The notes under the pieces: generated by a model | Databases searched by the model: none | The model's input: only the letters and a program-made list of their open reading frames with translations | Told to the model about the DNA's origin: nothing | Translations under genes and position numbers: made by a program | Part shown: piece by piece, positions 1 through 12,244 of the stretch | Layout of the letters: the number at the start of each line of letters is the position of its first letter | Numbering within the stretch: the first letter of the stretch is position 1 | DNA from: Rhinopithecus roxellana | Lineage: Eukaryota > Chordata > Mammalia > Primates > Cercopithecidae | DNA length: 64,000 nt | Reading direction: 5' to 3' | Assembly (NCBI RefSeq): GCF_007565055.1 | Contig: NC_044560.1 | Location: forward strand, 46,675,530 to 46,739,529

Positions 1-410
1 AAGGGGGTGCCACCATTGTGTCTAGTGAACGGTACCTTCTGGAGTTGTGCTCCAGAAGCTGCCATTCACAGAAGACACAATGGTGCTCCCTGGAGTTGTA
101 CAACAGAGTGCCCTAGGTCCCAATGTGAGGTAGGACAGGGCCTCACAGGAGGGGAGATGGGGCATCCAGGTCTCGAAGTTCAGAGGTCTGCTCAGGTAGA
201 CAAAGTGACAGAGAGGCAGGCAAGACTATACCAGGGGCCAGGGTTTGCCACCCAGGAGCCTGTCCAGGAGTCAGAGGAAGTCAGTGGTCCCAGGTGGGGC
301 TCGGTCCAAGTAGCAAAGAGGGCAATAATTCAGGACAGCAACAATTATGGAGCCACCTGGATGCCGACCCCAATCAGATCCGATCTGGGTTTTAACACAC
401 TCACATTTGA
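1..410. other. Unassigned sequence, no supported gene
   Basis: CTGGAGTTGT occurs at about 41 and 92 with related flanks, suggesting an old internal duplication. A long open frame here runs into the next Alu and is not supported as coding. Confidence 0.4.
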
Positions 411-741
411 GGCTGGGCGCAGGGGTTCACTCCTCACTCCTGTAATCCCAACACTTTGCGGGGCCTAGGTGGGTGGATCACTCGAGGTCAGGAATTCAAG
501 ACCAGCCTAACCAACATAGTGAAATCCCATCTCTACTGGAAAAAAAAAAAAAATTAGCCAGGTGAGTTGTCACATGCTTGTAGTCCCAGCTACTGGGGTG
601 GCTGAGGCAGGAAAATCACTTGAACCCGAGAGCCGGAAGTTGCAGTGAGCTGAGATTGTGCCACTGCACTGCAGCCTAGGCAACAAGACTGAAACTTTGC
701 CTCAAAAAAAACCCAACCAACAACAACAACAACAACAAAAA
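411..741 (+). repeat. Alu
   Basis: Full length, with a (CAA)n tail. Confidence 0.9.
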
Positions 742-755
742 CCACTCACATTCTA

Positions 756-1031
756 GGCGGGGTGTGGTGGCTCATGCCTATAATCCCAACACTTTGGGAG
801 GATGAGGCAGGAGTATCACTTGAGGCCATCACTAAAAATAGAAAAAAAATGAGTCAGGCATGGTGGCAGGCGCCTGTAGTCCCAGCTACTGGGAGGCTGA
901 GGCATGAAAATTGCTTGAGTCCAGGAGGCAGAGGTTGCAGTGAGCCAAGATTGCATCACTGCACTCCAGCCTGGGCAACAGAGCAAGACTCTGTCTCAAA
1001 GAAGCATAAAAAATAAATAAAATAAAATAAA
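756..1031 (+). repeat. Alu, left arm deleted internally
   Basis: Head to tail, but lacks the middle of the left arm. AAATA-type tail. Confidence 0.88.
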
Positions 1032-1577
1032 ACACTCATATTCAAATCTAAATGGACATAAGAAAAACAAAATATAAAAATACTCACAGCCCAGCAGGGA
1101 ACAGACATGGGAACCAAGGGGTCAGCTGAGCTAGAACTGAGCTGGGTCTTGAAGCATGAATAGGAAGGAGTTCACTCCGCAGAGATGTAGGGTGAGCATC
1201 CCAGGCTAGGAGTCCAGGCAGGAAAGAGCACCGGGATGTCCTCTGACATACAGCAGTGGGTGGCTACCTGGGGCTGAAGTACTTGGGGGATTACAATAAT
1301 CTTAAAGGCGATTGTTGATTGATAACTCACTACCTTCATGTGCTCAACGTAGATGCCAAGTTTGTCGAAGAGTGAATTTCACAGGCTTCAAGACCATAGC
1401 ATGCCATGCTGGACCATAACTTCAGAATCACCCCATCTTCCTTGGATTCCTCTAGGGTTCCCTTAGGTAAGATGGAAGAGAAGGCAGGGAAGGTGGATGG
1501 GGAGGTCACTGGTGCTCTGGTCCTCTTCGAAGTCCTCAGGTTGTGCCAGTTGGCTCTCTTTAGAATGTGGTCCAGCA
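1032..1577. other. Unassigned non-Alu sequence
   Basis: No open frame with coding character and no repeat recognised. Confidence 0.4.
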
Positions 1578-1880
1578 GGTGGGGCACGGTGGCTCACACC
1601 TGTAATCCCAGCACTTTGGGAGGCTGAGGCAGGTGGATCATTTCAGGTCAGGCATTCGAGACCAGCCTGGCCAATATGGTGAAACCCCATACCTACAAAA
1701 AAAAAAAAAAAAAAAATTAGCTGGGCATGATGGCTGGGCTTGTACACCTATAATCCCAGCTACTTGGGTGGCTGAGGCACGAGAATCACTTGAACCCGGG
1801 TGGCAGAGGTTGTAGTAAGCTGAGATCATGCCACTACACTCAACCTGGGAGACAGGAGCCAAACTCCAACTCAAAAAAAT
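1578..1880 (+). repeat. Alu
   Basis: Full length. A19-type linker between arms. Confidence 0.9.
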
Positions 1881-1881
1881 C

Positions 1882-2085
1882 CCTCGTGTAATACCAGCAC
1901 TTTGGGAGATTGAGATAGGAGGATTGCTTGAGCCCAGGAGTTTGAGACCAGCCTGGACAACATAGCAACATAGCAAGACTCCTCTTGCTATGCACAAAAA
2001 AATTTAAAAATTAGGCAGGCGTGGTGGCATGTGCCTATGGCCCCAGCTACTCAGGAGGTTGAGATGGGAGGACTGCTTGAGGTTT
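1882..2085 (+). repeat. Alu, 3' truncated
   Basis: Starts inside the left arm and stops early in the right arm. Confidence 0.8.
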
Positions 2086-2161
2086 AGCTTTGACTCTTTT
2101 ATGGGCTGGAATAGATCCAGGATCTGGGTGGACTTTCCCTTTAATTTCTTAGAGCCCACCA

Positions 2162-2462
2162 CGAAGCACGGTGGCTCATGCCTGTAATCCCAGCACTTTG
2201 GGGGGCCGAGGCGGGTAGATCACCTGAGGTCGGGTGTTCCAGACCAGCCTGACCAACATGGAGAAACCCTGTCTCTACTAAAAATCCAAAATGAGCTGGG
2301 CATGGTGGCACATCCCTGTAATCCCAGCTACTCTGGAGGCTGAGGCAGGAGAATCACTTGAACCCGGGAGGCAGAGGTTGTGATGAGCTGAGATCGTGCT
2401 ATTGTACTCCAGCCTAGGCAATAAGAGTGAAACTCCGTTAAAAAAAATAAAAAATAAATAAA
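2162..2462 (+). repeat. Alu
   Basis: Full length. AAAT-rich tail. Confidence 0.9.
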
Positions 2463-2768
2463 TTTCTTAGCGCCCACCATGGTTTGTATGAGTATTTGTT
2501 GGTGGACAAGTCACATATGATTATATTAGTGACCTTTTCCACACCCCTTCTGGTCTGTATGCAGTCTTGAAACAGGGGGGCTGTCCTGCAGTTCCAAAGT
2601 GATTATCCTGTAGCAAACATCAGGCAAAATAAGCAGGTGGGATGGGGATGTGGAGGAGATGCTGATGCGATTGGAAAGGTTAAGAATGCTGCCCAGTGCC
2701 CAGCACCCAGCCTCTGTTTGGGAGAGACTTGGACATGTCTGACCCCAGATGAAAAGGCCTAAACTATT

Positions 2769-3072
2769 GCTTTTTTCTTTTTCTTTTTTTGAGACAGAGG
2801 AGTCTTGCTCTGTCTCCCAGGCTGGAGTGCAGTGGTGCAATCTCGGCTCACTGCAACCTCCGCCTCCCGGGTTCAAGCAATTCTCCCGTCTCCACCTCCC
2901 AAGTAGCTGGGATTACAGGTGCGTGCCACCACACCCGGCTAATTTTTGTATTTTTAGTACAGACGGGGTTTCGCCATGTTGGCCAGGCTGGTCTTAAACT
3001 CCTGACCTCAGGCGATCTGCCCACCTCAGCCTCCCAAGTGCTGGGATTACAGGTGTGATCTTACCACCGGGC
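2769..3072 (-). repeat. Alu
   Basis: T-rich start, full length. Confidence 0.9.
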
Positions 3073-3407
3073 TAGACTAATCTTAACTTCTGAGCAGGAA
3101 GAACTTAACTCCTGGGATGGAACACCACGCCTGATTTACCTCGGAACTCTGGGTATGGGAGATCGGGGAAGGACTGACTTCTATTGAGGTTCTACAAGAC
3201 ATTTTTTTCTATATCATTTCATGGAAAAGTTTAGTATATCCACAATCTTTGTAAATTGAATAATACTTTGAAAACCCTTGGAGAGGCTTCCATGTAAAGG
3301 AAACTTGTAGCAAATCACTGAAATGAAGGAAATATTCCTCATTTTTTTTTCCTCTAGTTGACCTCTCTTTAACAAAATCTGTTTTCCAAAAGAAAGTAGT
3401 TGTCACT
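3073..3407. other. Unassigned non-Alu sequence
   Basis: AT-rich. Nothing recognised. Confidence 0.4.
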
Positions 3408-3702
3408 GGCTGGGTGCAGTGGCTCATGCCCATAATCCCAGCACTTTGGGAGGGTAAGGCAGGAGGATCACTTTAGCCCAGGAGTTCGAGACCAGCAATG
3501 TGAGACCCCATCTCAAAAAAAAAAAAAAAAAAGAGCTGGACATAGTGGTGTGCACCTGTAGCCCCAGCTACTCAGGAAGCTGAGGCAGGAGTATAGCTTG
3601 ACCCAAGTGGTAGAGGCTGCAGTGAGTCATGATTGTACCACTGCACTCTAGCCTGGGTGAGAGTGAAATCCTGCCTTTAAAAAAAAAAAGAAGAAGAAGA
3701 AA
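3408..3702 (+). repeat. Alu
   Basis: Diverged. (AAG)n end. Confidence 0.88.
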
Positions 3703-3977
3703 CAGCCGGCGCAGTGGTTCACGTCTGTAATCCCAGCACTTTGGGAGGCTGAGGCAGGCGGATCACCTGAGGTCAGGAGTTCGAGACCAGTCTGACCAAC
3801 ATGGGGAAATCCCATCTCTACTAAAAATACAAAATTACCCGGGTGTGGTGGTGCATGCCTGTAATCTCAGCTACTTGGGAGGCTGAGGCAGGAGAATCAC
3901 TTGGGAGGCGGAGGTTGCAGTGAGCAGAGATCATGCCACTGCCCTCCAGCCTGGGCAACAAGAGCGAAATTCTGTCT

Positions 3978-4014
<37 letters not shown>

Positions 4015-4050
4015 AAATGAAAAAAAGAAAGAAAGAAAAGAAAAGAAAAA
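3703..4050 (+). repeat. Alu in tandem with the previous one
   Basis: Full length, very long A-rich tail. Confidence 0.9.
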
Positions 4051-4349
4051 GTGCTAGTCAGTATTTTCCACTGAGTACCTCCTACCCAGGTGGGTAAGGT
4101 AGGTAAAGTGAAACTGAACCTTCCAATACCAAAACAACAACTCTCTAATAATTTATCTGTTAATTGTGAATAATGTGAAAATCTATAGGGGTGAACCGCC
4201 ATTCTTTCAAGAACCTACCTCTCATCAATGCTTCCACTCAATTACTCATTTAGTATTCGGAATGAGGGAGGCTTCTAAAAGGAGGAGTCGTCATCAGCAT
4301 TCTCACTTCCTTGCTTTTCTTCATTCCTTCACCACAGATAGCTTTTTAT
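4051..4349. other. Unassigned non-Alu sequence
   Basis: Nothing recognised. The overlapping frames extend from Alu. Confidence 0.4.
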
Positions 4350-4491
4350 TTGTTTTGTTTGTTTGTTTAAATAGAGATAGTGGTCTTGCTATGTTGGCTA
4401 GGATGGTCTTGAACTCTTGGCCTCAAGCAATCTTCTTGCCTCGATCTCCCAAAGTGCTGGGATTACAGGCATGAGCCACCACACCCAGCCC
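4350..4491 (-). repeat. Alu monomer-like fragment
   Basis: Left-arm-type half only. Confidence 0.75.
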
Positions 4492-4629
4492 ACATGTAGC
4501 TTTGACCTGCGATTTTCTGCAGCCCAGTTCAGCTCTTTTCCTCAGCTTCTGCAGTAATGCTCCCTAGTCTTCCTCCTCCAGGGCTCTATCTTAGGCGCCT
4601 CTCTGAATCACCTTAAGAGGTTCCATCTG

Positions 4630-4920
4630 GCCGAGAGCAGTGGCTCAGCCCTGTAATACCAGCACTTTGGGAGGTCAAGGCGGGCGGATCACGAGGTCAG
4701 GAGATCGAGACCATCCTGGCTAACATGGTGAAACCCTGTCTCTACTAAAAATACAACAAATTAGCCAGGCATGGTGGCGGGCACCTGTAGTCCTAGCTAC
4801 TCGGGAGGCTGAGGCAGGAGAATGGCATGAACCTGGCAGGCAGAGCTTGCAGTGAGCCCAGATTGTGCCACTGCACTGCAGCCTGGGCAACAGAGCGAGA
4901 CTCCATCTCAAAAAAAAAAA
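4630..4920 (+). repeat. Alu
   Basis: AluY-like variants. GAGGTTCCATC occurs before and after it as a target duplication (about 4616 and 4921). Confidence 0.9.
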
Positions 4921-5092
4921 GAGGTTCCATCCTATTTTCTTCTTTTCTTCTCTTCCCTTCTCTCCCTTAGGACCCCCAGGACTACTTTCATCCAAACAAC
5001 TTCCACACCCACACCTCTGCCCTGACTTCTGCAGAGCTCCAGTTCATCTCACCTGACCCAGTACTGATCTTTTTGTTTTGTGTGTGTGTGTT

Positions 5093-5400
5093 TTCTTTTT
5101 TCTTTTTTTTTGTGAGACAGAGTCTTGCTCTGTTGCCCAAGCTGCAGTGCAGTGGCACAATCTGGGCTCACTCCAACCTCCGCCTCCTAGGTTCAAGCAA
5201 TTCTCCTGCCTCAGCCTCCTGAGCAGCTGGGACTACAAGTGCACGCCACCACATACTGCTCATTGTTTTTTTTGTATGTGTATTTTAGTAGAGATGGAGT
5301 TTTTGCCCAGACTGGTCTCCAACTCCTGAGCTCAGGCAATCCGCCCCGCTTGGCCTCCCAAAGTGCTAGGATTACGGGCTTAAGCCACTGCGCCCCAGCC
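5093..5400 (-). repeat. Alu
   Basis: Full length. Confidence 0.88.
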
Positions 5401-5404
5401 TGTT

Positions 5405-5700
5405 TAGCTTTGTTTTTTGAGACAGAGTCTTGGTCTGTTGCCCAGACTGGAGTCCAGTGGCACAATCTTGGCTCACTGCAACCTCCACATCCCGAGTTCA
5501 AGCGAATCTCGTGCCTCAGCCTCCAGAGCAGCTAGGATTACAGGCATCCACCACCACGGCCAGGTAATTTTTGTATTTTTAGTAGAGATGAGGTTTCGCC
5601 ATGTTGGCCAGGCTGGTCTCGAACTCCTGGCCTCAAGTCATCCGCCTGCCTCGACCTCCCAAAGTGCTAGGATTACAGACATGAGCCACCCCACTGGGCC
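5405..5700 (-). repeat. Alu in tandem
   Basis: Full length. CAGTACTGATCTT lies upstream at 5060 and downstream at 5700, so the pair shares one target duplication. Confidence 0.9.
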
Positions 5701-5814
5701 AGTACTGATCTTGCAGGAGTACCCTGCTCAATGCATCTGACCCCATGGTGCTGGCGTCTACTGAACCCCTTCTGAGGTCATGGCATCCTGCCTTAAATAA
5801 AACTCATCCCATGC

Positions 5815-6126
5815 CGGGCGCGGTGGCTGAAGCCTGTAATCCCAGCACTTTGGGAGGCCGAGGCGGGAGGATCACGAGGTCAGGTGATCGAGACCATCCT
5901 GGCTAACACGGTGAAATTCTGTCTCTACTAAAAATACAATTAACCGGGCGTGGCGGCATGCGCCTGTAATCCCAGCTACTAGGAAGGCTTCCCAGCTACT
6001 CGGGAGGCTGAGGCAGGAGAATTGCTTGAAAGGCTGCAGTGAGGCGAGACTGCGCCACTGCACTCCAGCCTGGGCAACAGAGCAGGACTCCATCTCAAAA
6101 CAAAAGAAAACAAAACAAAAAAAAAC
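5815..6126 (+). repeat. Alu with internal rearrangement
   Basis: CCCAGCTACT is repeated at 5980 and 5991, and part of the right arm is lost. Confidence 0.88.
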
Positions 6127-6130
6127 ACAT

Positions 6131-6432
6131 GGGCTGTGCGCGGTGGCTCATGCCTGTAATCCTAATCCCAGAACTTTGGGAGACCGAGGCGGGTGAATCA
6201 CTTGAGGTCAGGAGTTCAAGACCATCCTGACCAACATGGAGAAACCCCGTCTCTACTAAAAATACAAAAATTAGCTGGACATGGTGGTGCACGCCTGTAA
6301 TTCCAGCTGCTACTCGGGAATCGCTTGAACCGGGGAGGCGGAGGTTGGGTGAGCCGAGATGGCACCATTGCACTCCAGCCTGGGCAACAAGAGCGAAACT
6401 CTGTCTCAAAAAAGAAAAGAAAAGAAAAAAAC
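6131..6432 (+). repeat. Alu
   Basis: Right arm shortened. AAAACACATG flanks both ends. Confidence 0.88.
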
Positions 6433-6684
6433 ACATGAAAACTCATCTCTTTCAAGTTAAAAAAAAAATCAATAAATAGAATCAAAGAAAGTAGAAGAAA
6501 TAAGGCTAAAATCAGAACTGAATGACTAAAAAACACAAAAACTGAATATATAAATCTAAAAACTGGATTACTAAATAGTATGGGTGTCAGCAGCTAAACT
6601 AAACAAGAGAAAAAAGCAGAAAATTAAAAAAAATTAGAAATGATAAAGGGAAACTTGCTCAATATATATAGAAAATATAGATAA
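6433..6684 (+). mobile_element. Probable ancient L1 fragment, A-rich
   Basis: AATCAATAAATAGAATCAAAGAA and nearby A-rich text look like degraded L1 ORF2. Weak assignment. Confidence 0.35.
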
Positions 6685-7024
6685 GGCCGGGCACAGTGGC
6701 TCACGCCTGTAATCCCAGCACTTTGAAAGGCTGAGGCGGGAGGATTGCCTGAGGTCAGGAGTTCGAGACCAGCCTGGCCAACATGGTGAAACCCCCGTCT
6801 CTAGCAAAAATACAAAAATTAGCCAGGTGCGGTGGTGCACACCTATAATCCCAGCTACTTGGGGGGCTGAGGCAGGAGAATTGCTTCAACCTGGGAGGCA
6901 GAGGTTGCAGTGAATTGAGATCCCATGTTGGTCAGGCTGGTATCAAACTCCTGACCTCAGGTGATCTGCCCACCTTGGCCTCCCAAAGTGCTGGGTTTAC
7001 AGGTGTGAGCCACTGTGCCTGGCC
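6685..7024. repeat. Inverted Alu chimera
   Basis: Forward Alu to about 6923 joins directly to the last 100 bases of a reverse Alu. Confidence 0.85.
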
Positions 7025-7145
7025 TGTGTATTATTATTTTAATGTATTGCTAGTTCAATTTGATATATATACTTTATATGTGGTTCGTATTGATAACCAA
7101 AATGAGAAATTGAGGCATTCGTCTCAAATCATTGAGGTTTACTGA

Positions 7146-7700
7146 ACCAGCTTGAGAGTGCATCTGTGAAAAACTTGAGTCACAGAAGCATATGTGGCTG
7201 TTTTTAACAAAAAGGTTTCTCAGGAGGTTTAGTATTTATATATTTTCCTTAAAGGTGGGGAAGGCCGGCAGTGAGACAAATGATTACATACTTGTGAGAC
7301 TTTAATGAGTCCCCAGTAAATCTATATTTTACATAAGGTGAACTTTTGAAGAAAAAGGGAACAGAGGAAGCAGATATCTCAGGTAGGGTGAAGGAACCAT
7401 CAGTCTCGTCTTATCTCAGGAATGGATGGAGAAGGATTATTTCATCTTGTCTTTGTTCTGTACCTGGGCAGATAAGCTAGTAGTCTCTTGAAAGGGCTAG
7501 TTTCTGTTTAGCCCTCAGGCAAGAAAATGTAATGACTTTCAGCAAGGGGAGAGGTATGGGTAATGAGGTGAGTCCAATCTCCCATTTCATCATGGCTGTG
7601 AATTCAGCTTCCAAGGTTTCTGCGGGGTATTCTTGGTCAACAGGGGGTCCATTCAGTCAGTTAAGGGTTTGGAATTTTATTTTTATTTCTCAGTATATAT
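7146..7700 (-). repeat. LTR-like element, antisense
   Basis: Ends on the + strand with GGGGGTCCATTCAGTCAGTTA followed by GGAATTTTATTTTT, a terminus typical of primate LTRs in reverse orientation. The same terminus closes the element at 53590-54830. Family not assigned. Confidence 0.5.
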
Positions 7701-7894
7701 GTATATATTTATTCTTTTTTTTCCAAACCTTTTTCTCCTTTTTATCATCTTTTTCTTTTCACAAGTAAAATTGGTCTGCAGTTTTGTTTTTATTAGCTTC
7801 TTAGGTTAGTGATTTCTTTGATTTTGTAAAATGAGTTATTTCCTTTATTTTTCTATTCTCTTGAACAGTTTAAACAGCATAAAAAACATCTGTC

Positions 7895-8193
7895 GGCCGG
7901 GCGCGGTGGCTCAAGCCTGTAATCCCAGCACTTTGGGAGGCCGAGACGGGCGGATCACAAGGTCAGGAGATCGAGACCATCCTGGCGAACACAGTGAAAC
8001 CCCGTCTCTACTAAAAAAAAAAAATACAAAAAACTAGCCGGGCGAGGTGGCGGGCGCCTGTAGTCCCAGCTACTTGGGAGGCTGAGGCAGGAGAATGGCG
8101 GGAACCCGGGAGGCGGAGCTTGCAGTGAGCTGAGATCCGGCCACTGCACTCCAGCCTGGGCGACAGAGCAAGACTCCGCCTCAAAAAAAAAAA
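7895..8193 (+). repeat. Young AluY, monkey type
   Basis: Carries the GCTCAAGCCTG and ATCCGGCCACTGC variants. ATCTGTC flanks it. Confidence 0.93.
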
Positions 8194-8717
8194 AATCTGT
8201 CGTTTCAGTATTTGAAAGAGTCACATGTGAAATTGTAATCACCCAACAGGTTCTTCCTGGCCACTACACAGACAAAACTAATTCACTGAGACTGTGGTAT
8301 AGGAGTACACAAAGAGTTTAATTAATGCAAGGCCAGCCACATGGAAGAACTGGGGTCATCATTCAAATCAGTTGCCAAAAATATTCAGAGATTAGGGTTT
8401 CTCAAGGATAGTTTGGAGGGCAGGAGACAAAGGAATGAGTGTTGCTGACTGGTTGGGGATGCAATCATAGAGAGACAAAAAATCATGTTCATATACTCTG
8501 AGTCCCCTTCTGGGTGGGGGGCCACATGACTGGTTGAGTCATGAATCACAAGGTGGAATCAATCAATTGCAAGAATGTGAAAAGTCTGCAAAAACATCTC
8601 AAAAGACCAATCTAGGTTATACAATAGTGATGTTATCTATAGGAACAATTGGGGAAATCACAAATTTTGTGACCTTTGGCCACATGACTCCTAAGCATTA
8701 AGAGAGGAGAGAAACTG
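8194..8717. other. Unassigned repeat-like sequence without genes
   Basis: Contains AGTTTAATTAATGCAAGGCC and GTGACCTTTGGCCACATGAC, which look like part of an old LTR, but I cannot place it. No coding frame. Confidence 0.4.
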
Positions 8718-8945
8718 GTTGGGCGTGGTGGCTTACGCCTGTGATCCAAGCACTTTGGGAGGCTGAGGCAGGTGGATCACCTGGGGTCAGGAGTTCAAGA
8801 CCATGCCTGTAATCCCAGCTATTTGGGAGGCTGAGGCAGGAGAATTGCTTGAACCTGGGAGATGGAGTTTGCAGTGAGCCGAGATCGCGCCACTGCACTC
8901 CAGCCTGGGTGACAGTGCAAGACTCTGTCTCAAAAAAAAAAAAAA
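8718..8945 (+). repeat. Alu, middle deleted
   Basis: Left arm passes straight to GCCTGTAATCCCAGCTATTT. Confidence 0.85.
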
Positions 8946-9439
8946 GAAAAGAAAATACATTTCAATAACATTTCTATACCCATTCCTAGAAATAACATTT
9001 CTATACCCTTAGTCACCTCAGGCTGCTTTAAGAATGTATCATAGACTGGGTGGCTTAAACAACAGGCAGTTATCTTCTCACCGTTCTGGAGGCTGGAAGT
9101 CTGAAATCAGGATGCCAACATGGTGAGGTTCTGGTGGGGCCCTCTTCTTGGCTTGCAGACAGCTGACATCTCACTGTATGGTCACATGGCCTTTCTTTGA
9201 TGTGTGCTCATGAAGACAGAACTCTCTGTCCTTCCTCTTATAAGGAAAATAATCCATTGTGAGGCCTCCAGGATCATGGCCTGATCAAAACCTAAGTACT
9301 TCTTAAAGGCCCCACCTCCAAATACCTCACATTGGAGGTTAGAGCTATAGCATATGAATTTTGAGGGGACACAAACATTGAGTCCATAACAATCTCTTAA
9401 TACATATTTACGGGTAGTTCTTTATCTTGCTCCTTTATA
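8946..9439 (+). repeat. Common interspersed repeat (family not named)
   Basis: GACTGGGTGGCTTAAACAAC, CCGTTCTGGAGGCTGGAAGT and GGGGACACAAACATTGAGTC form a repeat often seen in mammalian DNA. A related piece lies at 20600-21180. Confidence 0.55.
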
Positions 9440-9570
9440 TTTATTTTTTTAAATAGAGACAGAGTCTCATTATGTTGCCCAGGCAAGTCTCAAACTCCTG
9501 GGGTCAAGTAATCTCCCCACATTGGCCTCCCAAAGTGCTGGGATTACAGGCATGAGCCACTGTGCCTGGC
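9440..9570 (-). repeat. Alu monomer-like fragment
   Basis: Half element. Confidence 0.75.
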
Positions 9571-9613
9571 CACTTTTATTCTCTTTTTACCTCTAACTAA
9601 AAGTAAATAAAAG

Positions 9614-9928
9614 TAGCTGGGCGCAGTGGCTCATGCCTGTAATCCCAGCACTTTGGGAGGCCAAGGCAAGTGAATCCCTTGAACCCAGGAGTTCGAGACC
9701 AGCCTGGGCAACATGACAAAACCTCATCTCTACAAAAAGTACAAAAATTACCTGGGTGTGATGGCACACGCCTGTAGTCTCAGCTATTTGGGAGGCAGGA
9801 GGAGGCTTAAGCATGGGGAGGCGGAGGTTGTTGTGAGCCAAGATTGCGCCACTGCACTCCAGCCTAGGTGACAGAGCCAGACTTTGTCTCAAAAAAAAAA
9901 AATAAAATAAAATAAAATAAAAAAATAA
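9614..9928 (+). repeat. Alu
   Basis: (AAAAT)n tail. Confidence 0.9.
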
Positions 9929-10097
9929 ATGTTAAAAGAATTTGTTTGTATTTTGTATTTAATTAAAGATAAAAAGGGCTGGTTTGTATCTTTTTCATGG
10001 AGTCTTATTTTTTCCCGTAAATTTTAACCATCATCATCTTGTCTGATGTTTGCCTTCTCATTTAATTCCATTTTTATAACTTTTAAAAATAAATGAG

Positions 10098-10386
10098 GCT
10101 GGGCACAGTGGCTCACGCCTGTAATCCCAGCACTTTGGGAGGATTGCCTGAAGTCAGGAGCTTGAGACCAGCCTGACCAACATAGTGAAACACTGTAAAT
10201 AAAAAAAAAAATTAGCTGGGCATGGTGGTGGGTGCCTGTAATCCCAGCTACTCAGGAGGCTGAGGCAGGAGAAGTGCTTGAACCTGGGAGGCAGAGGTTG
10301 CAGTGAGCCGAGATCATGCCACTGTACACCAGCCTGGGTGACAGAGTGAGACTCCGTCTCCAAAAAGAAAAAAGAAAAAAAAAAGA
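10098..10386 (+). repeat. Alu
   Basis: Short deletion in left arm. Confidence 0.88.
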
Positions 10387-10556
10387 AACCCCAAGCAGAT
10401 ATAATAAAAGACACTTCATACAAATGAATAAAAAATGAATTAAAGCCAATGAAAGAAAAAGTTGAAAACATGACATTAGAGGGAATAAAAGATACGGTGG
10501 GTGTATCTTTTACAGGGCCAGTTCTTTAGCCCTGTAAAAAAATAAGATAAATCACA

Positions 10557-10855
10557 TTTTTTTTTTTTTTGGAGTTGGAGTTGGAGTCTTACTCTGTTGC
10601 CCAGGTTGGAGAGCAGTGGCGTAATCCCAGCTTACTGTGACCTCCGCCTCCCAGATTCAAGCGATTCTCCTGCCTCAGCCTGAGTAGCTAGGATAACAAG
10701 TGTGCGTCACCACACTCAGCTAATTTTGTATATTTAGTAGAGACCGGGTTTCACCATGTTAGCCAGATTGATCTCGAACTCCCGACCTCAGGTGATCTGT
10801 CTGCCTCGGTCTCCCAAAGTGTTGGGACTACAGACGTGAGCCACCATGCCTGGCC
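10557..10855 (-). repeat. Alu
   Basis: GGAGTT is duplicated near its tail side. Confidence 0.9.
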
Positions 10856-10857
10856 TT

Positions 10858-11153
10858 ATTTTTCTTTTTTTGAGACAGGGTGCACTTCATCACCCAGGCT
10901 GTAGTGCAGTGGTTTGATCACAGCTCACTGCAGCCTCGACCTCCCAGGCTCATACAATCCTCCTACCTCAGCCTCTCGAGTAGCTAGGACTACAGGCGCA
11001 CACCACCACACCTGGCCAAATTTTGTAATTTATTGTGGAGATAGGGTCTCACTATGTTGCCTAGGCTGGTCTCAAACTCCGAAGCTCAAGCAATCCTCCT
11101 GCTGCAGCCTTGCAAAGTGCTGGGATTATAAGCGTGAGCCACCACACCCAGCA
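10858..11153 (-). repeat. Alu, old type, in tandem
   Basis: AluJ-like: CACCCAGGCTGTAGTGCAGT, CTCAAGCAATCCTCCTGCTG. Confidence 0.88.
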
Positions 11154-11181
11154 TAAAGCACATTTAAGGATACAAAATTCG

Positions 11182-11466
11182 GCCAGGCATGGTGGCTCAC
11201 GCCTGTAATCCCAGCACTTTGGGAGGTGAAGGCGGGCAGATCACTTAAGGCCAGGAGTTAAAGATCAGCCTGGCCAACATGGTGAAACCGTCTCTACTAA
11301 AAATGCAAAAATTAGCCAGGTGTAGTGGTGCATGCCTGTAATCCCAGCTACTTGAGAGGCTGAGGCAGGAGAATCGTTTGAACCCAGGAGGCAGAGGTTG
11401 CAGTGAGATTGTGCCATTGCACACCAGCCTGGGGGACAAGAGTGAAACTCCTTCTCAAAAAAAAAG
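11182..11466 (+). repeat. Alu
   Basis: Full length with small deletions. Confidence 0.9.
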
Positions 11467-11477
11467 AGATACAAAAG

Positions 11478-11923
11478 TAAAATCCCAATCTGCATGTAGA
11501 TAGATGAGTGCAGTACAATGAAAGAAATACAAACAGAGGTGTTCTAATCACACTAGAAGTCAACATTGAGCATCACAAGGTACCATTTTTTCTCCATTAA
11601 AATATATTTTAAAGTATGCCCCTTGTTGGCAGGGAGAGGCAAAAAGCCAGCTCTCTCAGTTGAGACAGTATAAATCACTAACTCTGATTTTGAAAGCAAT
11701 ATGGATAATATTTAGCACAAGTCATAAAATGAGCAGACCCTTTGGTCTATTAATTCCAGACCTGCTAGCCTGTCCTATCATAAGGGTGGGGTGGGGAAGG
11801 AGGGTAGGACTAAATAAAGGAAATTCTTATTCATAAAAATTTGTATTTGTATATATGGTGATTAGAAACAAAGTAACTGCAATGTCCAAAGGTTATTTTA
11901 GAGGAAAGATTTAATTTAAAAAT
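11478..11923. other. Unassigned non-Alu sequence
   Basis: AT-rich with one GGGGTGGGGAAGGAGGG patch. No gene seen. Confidence 0.4.
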
Positions 11924-12221
11924 TGGCCAGGCACAGTGGCTCACACCTGTAATCCCAACACTTTGGGAGGCCAAGTTTTGGACGGATCACCTGGGGTCAG
12001 GAGTTCGAGACCTGCTTGGCCAACATGGCAAAACCCCATCTCTACTAAAAATACAAAAAAATTGTCCAGCACCTGTAATCCCAGCTACTAGGGAGGCTGA
12101 GGCCCAAGAATTGCTTGAACCCGGGAGGTGAAGTTTGCAAAGAGCCGAGATCACACCATTGAATTCCAGCCTGGACAACAGAACGAGACTCTGTCTCAAA
12201 ACATAAATAAATAAATAAATG
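11924..12221 (+). repeat. Alu
   Basis: (AAAT)n tail. Confidence 0.9.
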
Positions 12222-12244
12222 ACTTTTAGCAGCTTGAATTGCTT

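Noticed and set aside
7..468. 153-codon frame at the window start
   Set aside because: Its last part runs into an Alu and no domain or splice context supports a gene. A link to the neighbouring gene's 3' end could not be shown.
7895..8242. Long open frames with repeated phrases such as SLPSSWDYRRPPPRPASF, here and across the window
   Set aside because: These are translations of Alu sequence. The phrase recurs wherever a reverse Alu is read.
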